Under the pieces are notes generated by a model that searched no databases, had not been told where the DNA came from, and worked only from the letters and a program-made list of their open reading frames with translations. From Proteus cibi (lineage in GTDB: Bacteria > Pseudomonadota > Gammaproteobacteria > Enterobacterales > Enterobacteriaceae), in the NCBI RefSeq assembly GCF_003144405.1, contig NZ_PENW01000018.1:214971-278970 (forward strand): a DNA stretch of 64,000 nt. Direction: 5' to 3'. Of this stretch, positions 36,999-47,316 are shown one piece after another. Both the position numbers and the translations under genes were made by a program. How positions within the stretch are numbered: position 1 is the first letter of the stretch; the number at the start of each line of letters is the position of its first letter.

Positions 36999-38609
36999 GT
37001 GATCTTACCTTCTGTTAAAAAAAGCTTACTCGCTGGGCTGATTGCTACGTCATGTTTAAATATTCCAATATCTGCCAATGCAGGTGGTACACCTGAAAAG
37101 CCGAATATTTTACTGATAGTGATGGATGATTTAGGCACAGGACAACTTGATTTTGTACTGGATACCTTAGATGTTGATGCATTAGCGCAAAGAGCGACAC
37201 CGCCACGTTATGAAGGTGATATCAACAAAATGGTAGAAGCCGCTCGCATTGCCATGCCTAATGTCAGCGATATGGCGGCAAATGGCGCAAAAATGACTAA
37301 TGCATTTGTTGCACACCCTGTTTGTGGTCCTTCACGAGCAGGGATCTTTACTGGGCGCTCCCCCGCCAGTTTTGGCACTTACAGTAATGACGATGCGATT
37401 TTAGGTATTCCTCAAGATATCAAACTATTGCCTTCACTTTTCCAAGAAAATGGCTATGCCACCGCGAGTATCGGTAAATGGCATAATGCAAAAGTGATCC
37501 GCAAACCGAAAATTAATGAAAATAAGCAAACTCGCGATTATCACGACAACATGATCTCAACGCCAGAAGCAGGTTATGCCCCCCATGAACGTGGCTTCGA
37601 TTATGATTTTAGTTATTATGCATCAGGCGTGGCTTTATGGAATTCGCCTGCATTTTGGCGTAATGGTGTCAATGTTCCTGCCCCAGGCTATACCACTCAT
37701 CTTTTAACAGATGAAACATTAAAATTTATCGATCAACATAAAGATAAACCCTTCTTTATTAATCTCTCTTATAGCGTTCCTCATATTCCATTAGAACAAG
37801 CCTCACCAGCTAAATACATGGAGAAATTTGATACAGGTAATGTTGAAGCAGATAAATACTTTGCGGCATTAAATGCAGCAGATGAAGGTATTGGTCAAAT
37901 TATTGCAAAACTAAAAGCAAACGGTGAGCTAGAAAATACCCTGATCTTTTTCTTATCCGATAATGGTGCAGTTAATGAATCCCCCATGCCAATGAATGCA
38001 ATGGATAGAGGCTTTAAAGGACAAATGTTTAATGGTGGCGTTAGAGTACCTTTTATTGCTTATCAACCCGGTACTATTCCAGCAGGCACAAAAAGTGATG
38101 AGATGATCTCCGCACTCGATATTTTACCCTCAGCACTACAAACAGCCGGTATTGCGATCCCTGACAATCTTAACGTTGAAGGGAAAAACATCATGCCTTT
38201 GCTTAAAGGCGAAACCACACAATCCCCTCACAACTATCTTTATTGGGCAGGTCCCGGCACTAAACATTACAGTGAAGAAAACCAAGAGTTTTGGCACGGA
38301 TATTACCAATGGATAACCTATCAGCGTAAAACACCGCCTACAAATCCTAATTTAGAAAAACTCTCTAAAGGTGCTTGGGCTGTACGTGACGGTGAATGGG
38401 CGCTCTATTTTTATGATGACGGGAAAAATCAGCCTCAACTTTTTAACGATAAAAAAGATCCGGCGGAATCAATCGATCTTGCTAAACAGAATCCGCAAAA
38501 AGTAGCAGAGCTAAAAAATGCGTATTACCAGTGGATCAAAGATAAGCCCAAGCCCGTTGTTTGGGGACAAGATCACTATCAAATACTTGTGGATTCTGCA
38601 AAACCTTAA
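36999..38609 (+). CDS. Sec-exported sulfatase (Cys type)
   Basis: 536 residues from a GTG with CTGGAG eight bases upstream. Signal peptide SLLAGLIATSCLNIPISANA. Metal site IVMDDLG (Asp43, Asp44), formylglycine signature CGPSRAGIFTGR with Cys109, and later FLSDNGAV. Its neighbours imply a chondroitin or N-acetylgalactosamine sulfate ester as substrate, likely complementary to the Tat sulfatase at the other end of the island. The exact position cut (4-O or 6-O, or uronate 2-O) cannot be assigned. Confidence 0.88.
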   Translation: MILPSVKKSLLAGLIATSCLNIPISANAGGTPEKPNILLIVMDDLGTGQLDFVLDTLDVDALAQRATPPRYEGDINKMVEAARIAMPNVSDMAANGAKMTNAFVAHPVCGPSRAGIFTGRSPASFGTYSNDDAILGIPQDIKLLPSLFQENGYATASIGKWHNAKVIRKPKINENKQTRDYHDNMISTPEAGYAPHERGFDYDFSYYASGVALWNSPAFWRNGVNVPAPGYTTHLLTDETLKFIDQHKDKPFFINLSYSVPHIPLEQASPAKYMEKFDTGNVEADKYFAALNAADEGIGQIIAKLKANGELENTLIFFLSDNGAVNESPMPMNAMDRGFKGQMFNGGVRVPFIAYQPGTIPAGTKSDEMISALDILPSALQTAGIAIPDNLNVEGKNIMPLLKGETTQSPHNYLYWAGPGTKHYSEENQEFWHGYYQWITYQRKTPPTNPNLEKLSKGAWAVRDGEWALYFYDDGKNQPQLFNDKKDPAESIDLAKQNPQKVAELKNAYYQWIKDKPKPVVWGQDHYQILVDSAKP

Positions 38610-38663
38610 TATTCAACTTCCGTTTTGTTTCGCAAGGATGCGTCTTTTTTCTGAGATACGAAA

Positions 38664-40139
38664 ATGGCTATTGAAATTGCATCTTCAGCACGTCCCAAAC
38701 TCCCTTATGAGCACCCGAACGTAGAAATCTACCAACGCTTATTTAAGGAAAATATCATTCGACGATTAGTCAGAAAATCGGCTTATCGTCGCTATGATAA
38801 AACGATCACCGACTTTTTTAATGATGAAAACCAGTCACTTTTCTCTTTATGTGAAATGCTGACACAGTATGTCACACAGGCTTTTCATCATTACCAAATC
38901 TGGGGTTACTCTCATGCTTATTATCCCGGAAGCCCTGGACAACAAACGGCAAGAACGGATGCTCTTGAAGGGGTTAGCCGAGTACTTCCTCTACTTGCCG
39001 CATGGGTAGTTAGCAGCAAAAAAAGTACGTTGATGGGATTAAATCATCAAGCTTTCAACTTACCTTTAATCATCAAACAAAGCTTCATTCATGGCACAGA
39101 TCCACTTCATAAAGGATATTGGGGAAAGCTTGAAGATTACGATCAACGAATTTGTGAAGCATCTGATTTAGCGCTCACTCTTTGGATCAGCCGTGAATGG
39201 GTGTGGGATACATTAACACCTGCCATACAACAACAGATTATTACTTGGTTCGAACAAGTTAATCACTGCGAAATTGTGGATAATAATTGGCATTTCTTCC
39301 CTCTTACCGTCCAATTTGTCATTAAAGCACTCACAGGAAAAGACACTATTGCCCATTGGCGCTATGAGCGATTAAAAGCATTTTATGTTGGTGATGGATG
39401 GTTTCGTGATGGGGCAAAAGGTAACTATGATTACTACAATGCCTGGGGTTTTTACTATTCATTATATTGGTTAGCGCAGATTGATCCTCAATTTGATACA
39501 ACATTTATTACTCAATCACTTAATACCTTTAATCAACATTACCTTTATTTTATGACACCAAAAGGTATTCCTTTCTTTGGTCGAAGTGCCTGCTATCGCC
39601 TTGCGGTTTCTGCGCCATTATTAGCAGGTGTCGATTTACATTGTTCTTCAGTAAAAGTGGGCGAGGCAAAACGCGCGTTTGAAAGTAGTTTGCGTTATTT
39701 TATTTCTCAAGGCGCATTAAAAAATGGTGCCCCCACTCAAGGCTTATTTACTCACGATCCTCGTTTGGTTGATAACTACAGTGGACCTGCCAGTAGTTTT
39801 TGGTCATTGCGTGCCGTAATTATTGCGCTTTATTGTGCTGATCGTATCAACTTATGGCAAACACCTTCACTTCCTTTACCGATTGAAAAAGATAACTTTC
39901 GTTTCGAAATTCCTGCGATTCAAGCGTTGGTGACTGGCGTGAAAGCCACACAAGAGGTAAACGTCATTTTTTGTGAAGATTATACAACGCAGCAAACACC
40001 ATTAACTCGCCGTTTAGAAAAACAGACCTTAGCACAAAAAATCGCTGAAACCGTGATAGGACAGTCAAGACGACCGAAAAATAATTTATTACGCAAAGGG
40101 ATCACCAGTTATAGCTCTAAAATGGCACATTTTTTCTAG
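38664..40139 (+). CDS. DUF2264 domain protein in the GAG island
   Basis: 491 residues with DUF2264-type blocks: YYPGSPGQQTARTDALEGVSR, DNNWHFFPLTVQFVIKAL, VGDGWFRDGAKGNYDYYNAWGFYYSLYW, FGRSACYRLA and NYSGPASSFWSL. The repeated aromatic helices suggest an alpha/alpha toroid like that of polysaccharide lyases and unsaturated glycoside hydrolases. There is no signal peptide, so it should be cytoplasmic. Function is not established; the Arg/Tyr/Trp/His-rich blocks and the setting point to a carbohydrate-active enzyme working on uronate-containing oligosaccharides. It follows the sulfatase gene after 54 bp. Confidence 0.8.
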   Translation: MAIEIASSARPKLPYEHPNVEIYQRLFKENIIRRLVRKSAYRRYDKTITDFFNDENQSLFSLCEMLTQYVTQAFHHYQIWGYSHAYYPGSPGQQTARTDALEGVSRVLPLLAAWVVSSKKSTLMGLNHQAFNLPLIIKQSFIHGTDPLHKGYWGKLEDYDQRICEASDLALTLWISREWVWDTLTPAIQQQIITWFEQVNHCEIVDNNWHFFPLTVQFVIKALTGKDTIAHWRYERLKAFYVGDGWFRDGAKGNYDYYNAWGFYYSLYWLAQIDPQFDTTFITQSLNTFNQHYLYFMTPKGIPFFGRSACYRLAVSAPLLAGVDLHCSSVKVGEAKRAFESSLRYFISQGALKNGAPTQGLFTHDPRLVDNYSGPASSFWSLRAVIIALYCADRINLWQTPSLPLPIEKDNFRFEIPAIQALVTGVKATQEVNVIFCEDYTTQQTPLTRRLEKQTLAQKIAETVIGQSRRPKNNLLRKGITSYSSKMAHFF

Positions 40140-40141
40140 TC

Positions 40142-40217
40142 ACCTTTCATTTGCTTTCAGTACAAAGGAAATAAAAATGTGATTTAGATCTTTTACCTTT
40201 CCATTTCTTTCGTTTAT
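40142..40217 (+). promoter_or_regulatory. Two candidate AgaR operators before kbaY
   Basis: ACCTTTCATTTGCTTTCAG at 40142-40160 and ACCTTTCCATTTCTTTCG at 40195-40212, 53 bp apart (about five helical turns), both on the plus strand; an inverted TAAACGAAAG follows at 40231. Double sites are typical for AgaR-controlled promoters. Confidence 0.6.
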
Positions 40218-40244
40218 TATAATTCGTAATTAAACGAAAGATGA

Positions 40245-42056
<1,812 letters not shown>

Positions 42057-42076
<20 letters not shown>

Positions 42077-42698
42077 TACTCTTTCATCACTGAAAGTGAT
42101 CCCCGTGATCCAAATTAATCGCGCTGAAGATGCAATCTGGCTGGGTGAAATTCTAACCCAAAATCAATTACCTGTTGCCGAAATTACCTTTCGTACACCA
42201 GCAGCAGCCAAAGCCATAAAACGCATGCATGAACACTTCCCAGAGCTAATATTATGCGCAGGAACAGTATTGACCGCACAACAAGCAGATATGGCAAAAG
42301 AAGCTGGAGCTCGCTTTGTTATTTCTCCGGGCTACAACCCAAGTACCGTTGATTACTGCCTTAATAACGGCATTGATATTGTGCCGGGTATTAACAATCC
42401 AAGCCAAATCGAGATCGCACTTGAAAAAGGCTTAACCTTACTTAAATTTTTCCCTGCAGAAGCCTCTGGCGGTGTAAAAATGCTAAAAGCATTAGCATCA
42501 CCTTACGCCCAAGCCCAATTTATGCCTACCGGTGGCATTAGTTTAAATAACGTGAGTGATTATCTTGCTATTCCACAAGTTGTTGCTTGCGGAGGAAGCT
42601 GGATTGCCACAGCAGATACAATTGATAAACAAGATAAAGAAACCATTGTTAATCATATTCAAAGTATCCACTCATTACTAAAAACACATAAGGGATAA
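42057..42698 (+). CDS. eda: KDPG/KHG aldolase Eda
   Basis: 213 residues from the ATG at 42057 (AAGGAT before it), the E. coli length; the longer frame upstream lies inside kdgK. Schiff-base Lys in LLKFFPAEASGG, catalytic Glu in AEITFRTPAA, and GTVLTAQQADMAKEAGA. It cleaves KDPG to pyruvate and glyceraldehyde-3-P. Start overlaps the kdgK end by 20 bases. Confidence 0.95.
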
Positions 42699-42703
42699 AT
42701 AAA

Positions 42704-43285
42704 ATGAAACAGGTTGCCGTTTTATTAGCTGATGGATTTGAAGAAGGTGAAGCTGTTGTTTTTATTGATATCATGCGCCGTCTTGATATTCATGTTGACG
42801 TGCTTTCTTGCATGGATAGTTTGGTATTAAATACTTATTTTGAAACTAAAATCAGTGCTGATTTTCTATTAGCTGAAAAGCTGACGCATAGCTATGACGC
42901 AATAATGATGCCGGGTGGACCTAAAGGTACCGATCGTTTATGCGCTAACGAGCAAGTTATTCAATTTATTAAACGCCATATTGCTGAAGATAAATATATT
43001 TGTGCACTGTGCTCTTCCGGAGCCAAAGTATTAGCAGCACATCATCTTCTTGACGGTCGTAATTACAGTACTGGCGATAAATTAGCAGATAAATACGATG
43101 ATGGTCATTATCTTGATCAAGATGTTGTTGTTGATGGAAAGTTTATCAGTGCAAAAGGATTAGGTGTGAGTTTTGAATTTGCCTTTACGGTGGCGCGCCA
43201 TTTATTAAGCGACAATACAGAAAAAGTAGACTGGCAAGCTAATCATATTTATTTCAAACACTGGCCATTAGATTACCTAAAATAG
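42704..43285 (+). CDS. DJ-1/PfpI family protein
   Basis: 193 residues with the DJ-1 nucleophile elbow YICALCSSGAKVLA (Cys103) and the acidic partner in DGFEEGEA (Glu14 or Glu16), plus MMPGGPKGTDRL. These features fit the YajL/DJ-1 branch. Such proteins have been linked to glyoxalase-like detoxification of alpha-oxoaldehydes; the exact activity is debated. Five bases after eda and last in this operon, it may remove reactive dicarbonyls formed from the deoxy-keto-uronates of the pathway. That role is inferred from position only. Confidence 0.85.
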   Translation: MKQVAVLLADGFEEGEAVVFIDIMRRLDIHVDVLSCMDSLVLNTYFETKISADFLLAEKLTHSYDAIMMPGGPKGTDRLCANEQVIQFIKRHIAEDKYICALCSSGAKVLAAHHLLDGRNYSTGDKLADKYDDGHYLDQDVVVDGKFISAKGLGVSFEFAFTVARHLLSDNTEKVDWQANHIYFKHWPLDYLK

Positions 43286-43306
43286 CTAAATTAATTATTA
43301 TTAACG

Positions 43307-43338
43307 ATATAAAGGGGATTAACTCCCCTTTATATTTT
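43307..43338. terminator. Bidirectional terminator closing the GAG island
   Basis: 12-bp stem ATATAAAGGGGA / TCCCCTTTATAT around a 5-nt loop, followed by TTTTC, between the convergent pfpI-like gene and the PLD gene. Confidence 0.88.
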
Positions 43339-43371
43339 CATTTTAATTAACGATAAATCAATATATAGCCG

Positions 43372-45078
43372 TTATTTTTGTTTAAATGCATGAGGCTCAG
43401 AGTATTGCCATAATTTATCCCAATATTCTTTAATAAAGGTGCTAACGGCTTCTTTACCTTCAACAAGATAGTTAAATTCTGACAAATATCCTGGGTACAT
43501 ATTATCTGAACCCACAATATACAATTCATCATCAATAATAGTCACTTTAGCGTGGTTTCCCGGAGCTGGAGCGACTTTAGGATAAATACCACTCGCATTA
43601 ACCAATGACCAGAACGGATGCCCAATATCACCTTTTTTCGGTGGATCTTCACTCAGCGGTGCTTCTTTTAGTGTGGCGGTATAAGATGATTCATCAGCAT
43701 CTGGCCATTTATACGTTTTACCTTCCGTTTGTCGTGCTTTTGGTACTTTATCGGTAAAAAAGAATGGCGCTATTTTAATACGACGCAGTGCTGACTGACG
43801 GATTTTATCAGGATCAGGAATAACAGCATCTGTCTCAACATCATGTGTCAGATAATATTTAAATAATTCAAATGTTCTTTGCGCACCAGAGCCAAATGAA
43901 TATTGGTCACCATTTGCACCAGCAGCGGCATCTAATGGTGAAACGACAATTTCAACTTCGAGTTCTGGATTTTTTAATAACGCTTCAATAATCCAATGAC
44001 AAACAGGGTGATCTTTCCATTTTTTCTTCCATGCACTCACAACATCTTGTTGAGACATACGAATTTTTTTCTTAGCATTTTTTATAAGGTATTCCTTCAT
44101 TTTCTCGGAACCTTTCTTATAATCAACTCGCATATCAGGTCCTTCCCAATATTTTCCTACTGAGAAAATACGGTCAGTTTTGAAAAAGCCTTCATCTGGT
44201 GATTGAGCTAAATTTTGTTCATTTTTCTTTTTTATTTCTCTTAATACACTGCTCTTTGTTAATGGATCGATAATTTTATAACTTGCTTTTTTAGCGACCC
44301 ATTCATTTTTTTTACTATCAAAATATTCTTTCGTAATTAAATCTTTACCCACATCCCACATTTTATTTAAAAATAATTGGGAATGAAGTGCTGATTCGCC
44401 AATAACCTTAACGGAAACATCATGAACGGGCGGATAACTTTTAAAAAGATCCATATTTAAATTATGCCCCCCCACGAAAGCCTCACAACCATCAACAGCA
44501 ATAATTTTTGTATGGTTCCATGTCATTCGGGTATCTAACTCAGAAATAAAATCTTCTGGCAGCACTTTTTTTTCTAAAGAGACTTTTAAGCCATCAATAA
44601 TACGGTAAAAGCGACCAATCCAAATATCTGGAATACATTCCCAATATTTCCCACGTTCTTTAATCAATTCAATAAGATCTTTTTTCAATGCCAGATATTC
44701 AGGTGTTCCACTAAAATAGTATTTAACGCCGTTTAATAAAACAGTTGGTGTCTGTGCAAATAAAAACCGAATTTGTGTACGTTCTTTACGCCCTTTCTTT
44801 TCAGAAAAAGATTTATCAATTGCAGCAAGAATAATTTTTCGCCACTCTTCATCAGGGGCATTAAGAGAAGAAATATCGCAGCGATACAGCATTTTATCTA
44901 AGATAGATGTAATGGCTTGTTCAAATTCAGCCTCACGCTCTATCGCTTTTGGCATAATTTCTTTACCAAATGGCATTCCCCATACATGGGGCGTATCAAA
45001 AATCTTCACATAGTTATTTTCAGATGTTTCATTGAAGAAACCTTTTAATTCTGTTTTTAATCCATCAATAAGTTTCAT
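43372..45078 (-). CDS. Phospholipase D superfamily protein, possible T6SS effector
   Basis: 568 residues with two PLD motifs: WNHTKIIAVDGCEAFVGGHN (HxK...D, about residue 190) and GNHAKVTIIDDELYIVGSDN (about 510). Two motifs in one chain make a full PLD active site. No signal peptide is seen. It is near the T6SS locus, and T6SS lipases of the PLD type (Tle5-like) attack phospholipids in rivals, so an effector role is reasonable. No PAAR, Rhs or MIX element and no clear immunity gene is beside it, so a house-keeping phospholipase is also possible. Confidence 0.8.
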   Translation of the reverse strand: MKLIDGLKTELKGFFNETSENNYVKIFDTPHVWGMPFGKEIMPKAIEREAEFEQAITSILDKMLYRCDISSLNAPDEEWRKIILAAIDKSFSEKKGRKERTQIRFLFAQTPTVLLNGVKYYFSGTPEYLALKKDLIELIKERGKYWECIPDIWIGRFYRIIDGLKVSLEKKVLPEDFISELDTRMTWNHTKIIAVDGCEAFVGGHNLNMDLFKSYPPVHDVSVKVIGESALHSQLFLNKMWDVGKDLITKEYFDSKKNEWVAKKASYKIIDPLTKSSVLREIKKKNEQNLAQSPDEGFFKTDRIFSVGKYWEGPDMRVDYKKGSEKMKEYLIKNAKKKIRMSQQDVVSAWKKKWKDHPVCHWIIEALLKNPELEVEIVVSPLDAAAGANGDQYSFGSGAQRTFELFKYYLTHDVETDAVIPDPDKIRQSALRRIKIAPFFFTDKVPKARQTEGKTYKWPDADESSYTATLKEAPLSEDPPKKGDIGHPFWSLVNASGIYPKVAPAPGNHAKVTIIDDELYIVGSDNMYPGYLSEFNYLVEGKEAVSTFIKEYWDKLWQYSEPHAFKQK

Positions 45079-45453
45079 AATATTCCTTTATTTTACAAAC
45101 AGGGTGTCAATATTATTTAAATAAATATTTAAATAATTATCGATTCAATTAATATAGATAGAATGTTTTCATTCCTATAAAAACATTACTTACCAGATAC
45201 ATGATAATTTGACATCACTCTAATTATTTTAATTTAACATTTACAACCTCCTTTTTCTTAAAAAGAATAAACTATAATTTTATATTTTAGGTATCATCAA
45301 TAATAAAACCATTCTTATTTATAATAGTAACCTAACACTAAATAACCGTTATTATTAAACTACAAAACTAGTTATATCGACATTTATTAGTCTATAAATG
45401 AATCCTTATAAATTATCATTTATTAATTTAGTCTTTTTTAGATAAAATATTTA
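45079..45453. other. AT-rich intergenic region, no gene seen
   Basis: Divergent gap between the PLD gene and the repressor gene. No ORF or hairpin of note was seen before the operators at 45454. Confidence 0.5.
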
Positions 45454-45512
45454 ACAGGTATAACTGTATTAAATAACAGGTTTATCTGTTTGTCAAATAC
45501 AGTTTTATCTGT
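45454..45512. promoter_or_regulatory. Three evenly spaced operators of the CI-like repressor
   Basis: ACAG-N6-CTGT occurs three times: ACAGGTATAACTGT at 45454-45467, ACAGGTTTATCTGT at 45476-45489 and ACAGTTTTATCTGT at 45499-45512. Start-to-start spacing is 22 and 23 bp, about two helical turns. The second abuts a -35 (TTGTCA, 45490) and the third fills the spacer to TATTCT (45512), so binding would shut off the repressor's own promoter. Confidence 0.82.
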
Positions 45513-45533
45513 ATTCTTTTAATAGGAGGAAAC

Positions 45534-46166
45534 ATGAGTCTTGCAAATAGAGTTAAATCCAGAAGAGATGCCTTGAGGCTTACTCAGACTGAAGCTGCAG
45601 AAAAAGCAGGCATCAGACAACAATCATGGGCTTCAATAGAAGATGGTTCAACCAAAAAGCCTCGTAATATTATTAGTATTGCAAGAGCTTTAGAGTGTGA
45701 TGCTGGTTGGTTAATGATGGGTGATAACATTCAACCTATTCATGATATCAACACGAAAAAATTACCACTAATAAGCTACGTTCAAGCAGGAAACTTAGTG
45801 CATAGTGTTCCTATTACGGATTGTGATGGTGAATTTGAGTATATTCTGACAGATCAAGCACTCTCACAAAGTGCTTTTGCATTAAAAATAGAAGGAGACT
45901 CAATGGAGCCTGATTTTAAATCAGGAGATGTAATCATTGTTGATCCTGAAATAAAACCACATCCTGGCGAATTTATTGTTGCAGCGAATAATGAAAGAGA
46001 AGCAACATTTAAGAAATACAGACCAACTCACATTGATGCCAATGGCAATGAGCATTTTGAACTTATACCATTGAATAGTGACTACCCAACACTCAGTAGT
46101 GAAAACACACCTTTAATGATCATTGGCACGATGATTGAACATCGTATTTATCGCCGCAAACGATAA
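45534..46166 (+). CDS. CI/LexA-like self-cleaving repressor (XRE HTH + S24 peptidase)
   Basis: 210 residues. N-terminal XRE helix-turn-helix (RRDALRLTQTEAAEKAGIRQQSWASIEDGS, about 10-40), a linker with the Ala-Gly cleavage site (SYVQAGNLV), catalytic Ser in KIEGDSMEPDF and Lys in REATFKKY. All parts needed for RecA-stimulated self-cleavage are there. AGGAGG precedes the ATG. No cro, cII, integrase or other phage gene lies next to it, so it is either a prophage leftover or a solitary SOS-linked regulator placed directly ahead of the T6SS locus. Confidence 0.9.
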   Translation: MSLANRVKSRRDALRLTQTEAAEKAGIRQQSWASIEDGSTKKPRNIISIARALECDAGWLMMGDNIQPIHDINTKKLPLISYVQAGNLVHSVPITDCDGEFEYILTDQALSQSAFALKIEGDSMEPDFKSGDVIIVDPEIKPHPGEFIVAANNEREATFKKYRPTHIDANGNEHFELIPLNSDYPTLSSENTPLMIIGTMIEHRIYRRKR

Positions 46167-46789
46167 TGCTTTTTCTCCCAAAGAACCCCAATAATTGCTA
46201 CCTCTATTATTGGGGTCTATCTCAAAAATAGTTTTATCTGCTTTCCCTCTAATTTAACCCAAATATTTATAAAATCACTCATTAATTAATCAAATAAGAG
46301 AATGAAAGGAAGTTAAATAGCTCTTTTTCTACTTAATAATTAATACTTAGAAATACAAGCATTAAAGTTTAAGGTTTAAAAAAGCATCATTGCTTTATTT
46401 CTATTCTCTTATCATCTGGCACATCATTTAACAACCACAGAAACGATAACAAGCCATTATCAATAAGAATAATTACTATGTATATATACTAATCAAATAA
46501 ACATAATCCACTTAATATAAAAATAACTCATTATGAATTTAAATAAGATATAAAATAAATATCATATTATGATACTTATTTGGAATAAACCTCTAATTTA
46601 GCTCAATACATTTTCTTTCTATTTCATTCTACTTTTAGAGATATCTCCTAAAAACATTAAGACAAATTGATTTATTTAATTTTGTTTAATATAAAGAGGA
46701 CACTTTAAGATAAATTTCTTGGTAGTGAAATTACTTACTATTCCCCACTCTCAAGAGATCCTTTATTCGTTAAATATAAGGATTTTATT
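46167..46789. promoter_or_regulatory. Long AT-rich leader region before tssB
   Basis: 623 bases without a credible gene. A hairpin CCCCAATAAT / ATTATTGGGG at 46186-46215 follows the repressor gene. ATAGTTTTATCTGC at 46228-46241 matches the third repressor operator at 12 of 14 bases. The rest should contain the T6SS promoter; no clear sigma-54 element was found. Confidence 0.5.
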
Positions 46790-47287
46790 ATGTCAGATAG
46801 TTTTCAAAATGAAGTTCCTAAAGCGCGGGTAAATATAAAACTCGACTTACATACAGGCGGTGCACAAAAAAAAGTTGAGTTGCCTTTAAAACTATTGGCC
46901 ATCGGTGACTACAGCAACGGAAAGGATAAACGCGTTCTTTCAGAAAGAGAAAAGGTCAACATTAATAAAAATAACTTCAATAGCGTACTTACTGAGTTTT
47001 CCCCTTCCGTCAATCTCACCGTAAAAAACACATTCGCTAATGATGGTAGCGAGGAGAGCATCAATCTGTCATTTAAAGAGATGGCAGACTTTGAACCGGA
47101 ACAAGTTGCTCGCCAGATACCTCAACTCCGCGCCATGCTAGCAATGCGTAATCTCTTACGTGACTTGAAATCTAACCTCCTTGATAACATCACTTTTCGT
47201 CGTGAACTCGAAAATATCCTGAAAGATCCTGCACTAAGTGATGAGCTACGCGAGGAATTATCTCAACTTGCACCGAAAAAAGACTAA
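46790..47287 (+). CDS. tssB: T6SS sheath small subunit TssB (VipA)
   Basis: 165 residues with the family core VELPLKLLAIGDYSNG, LTVKNTF and QIPQLRAMLAMRNLLRDLKSNLLDN near the C-terminus. TssB pairs with TssC to form the contractile sheath in the cytoplasm. AAGGA sits ahead of the ATG. First gene of the T6SS operon. Confidence 0.96.
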   Translation: MSDSFQNEVPKARVNIKLDLHTGGAQKKVELPLKLLAIGDYSNGKDKRVLSEREKVNINKNNFNSVLTEFSPSVNLTVKNTFANDGSEESINLSFKEMADFEPEQVARQIPQLRAMLAMRNLLRDLKSNLLDNITFRRELENILKDPALSDELREELSQLAPKKD

Positions 47288-47316
47288 TTGGGTTTTATCA
47301 TTACAGGATTATGCTT

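Noticed and set aside
45534..46166. Prophage starting at the CI-like repressor
   Set aside because: No integrase, cro, replication or structural phage gene follows; the next genes are T6SS.
46416..46436. Sigma-54 promoter (TGGCAC) before tssB
   Set aside because: The -24 part is present but the -12 GC is missing (TTAAC instead of TTGC).
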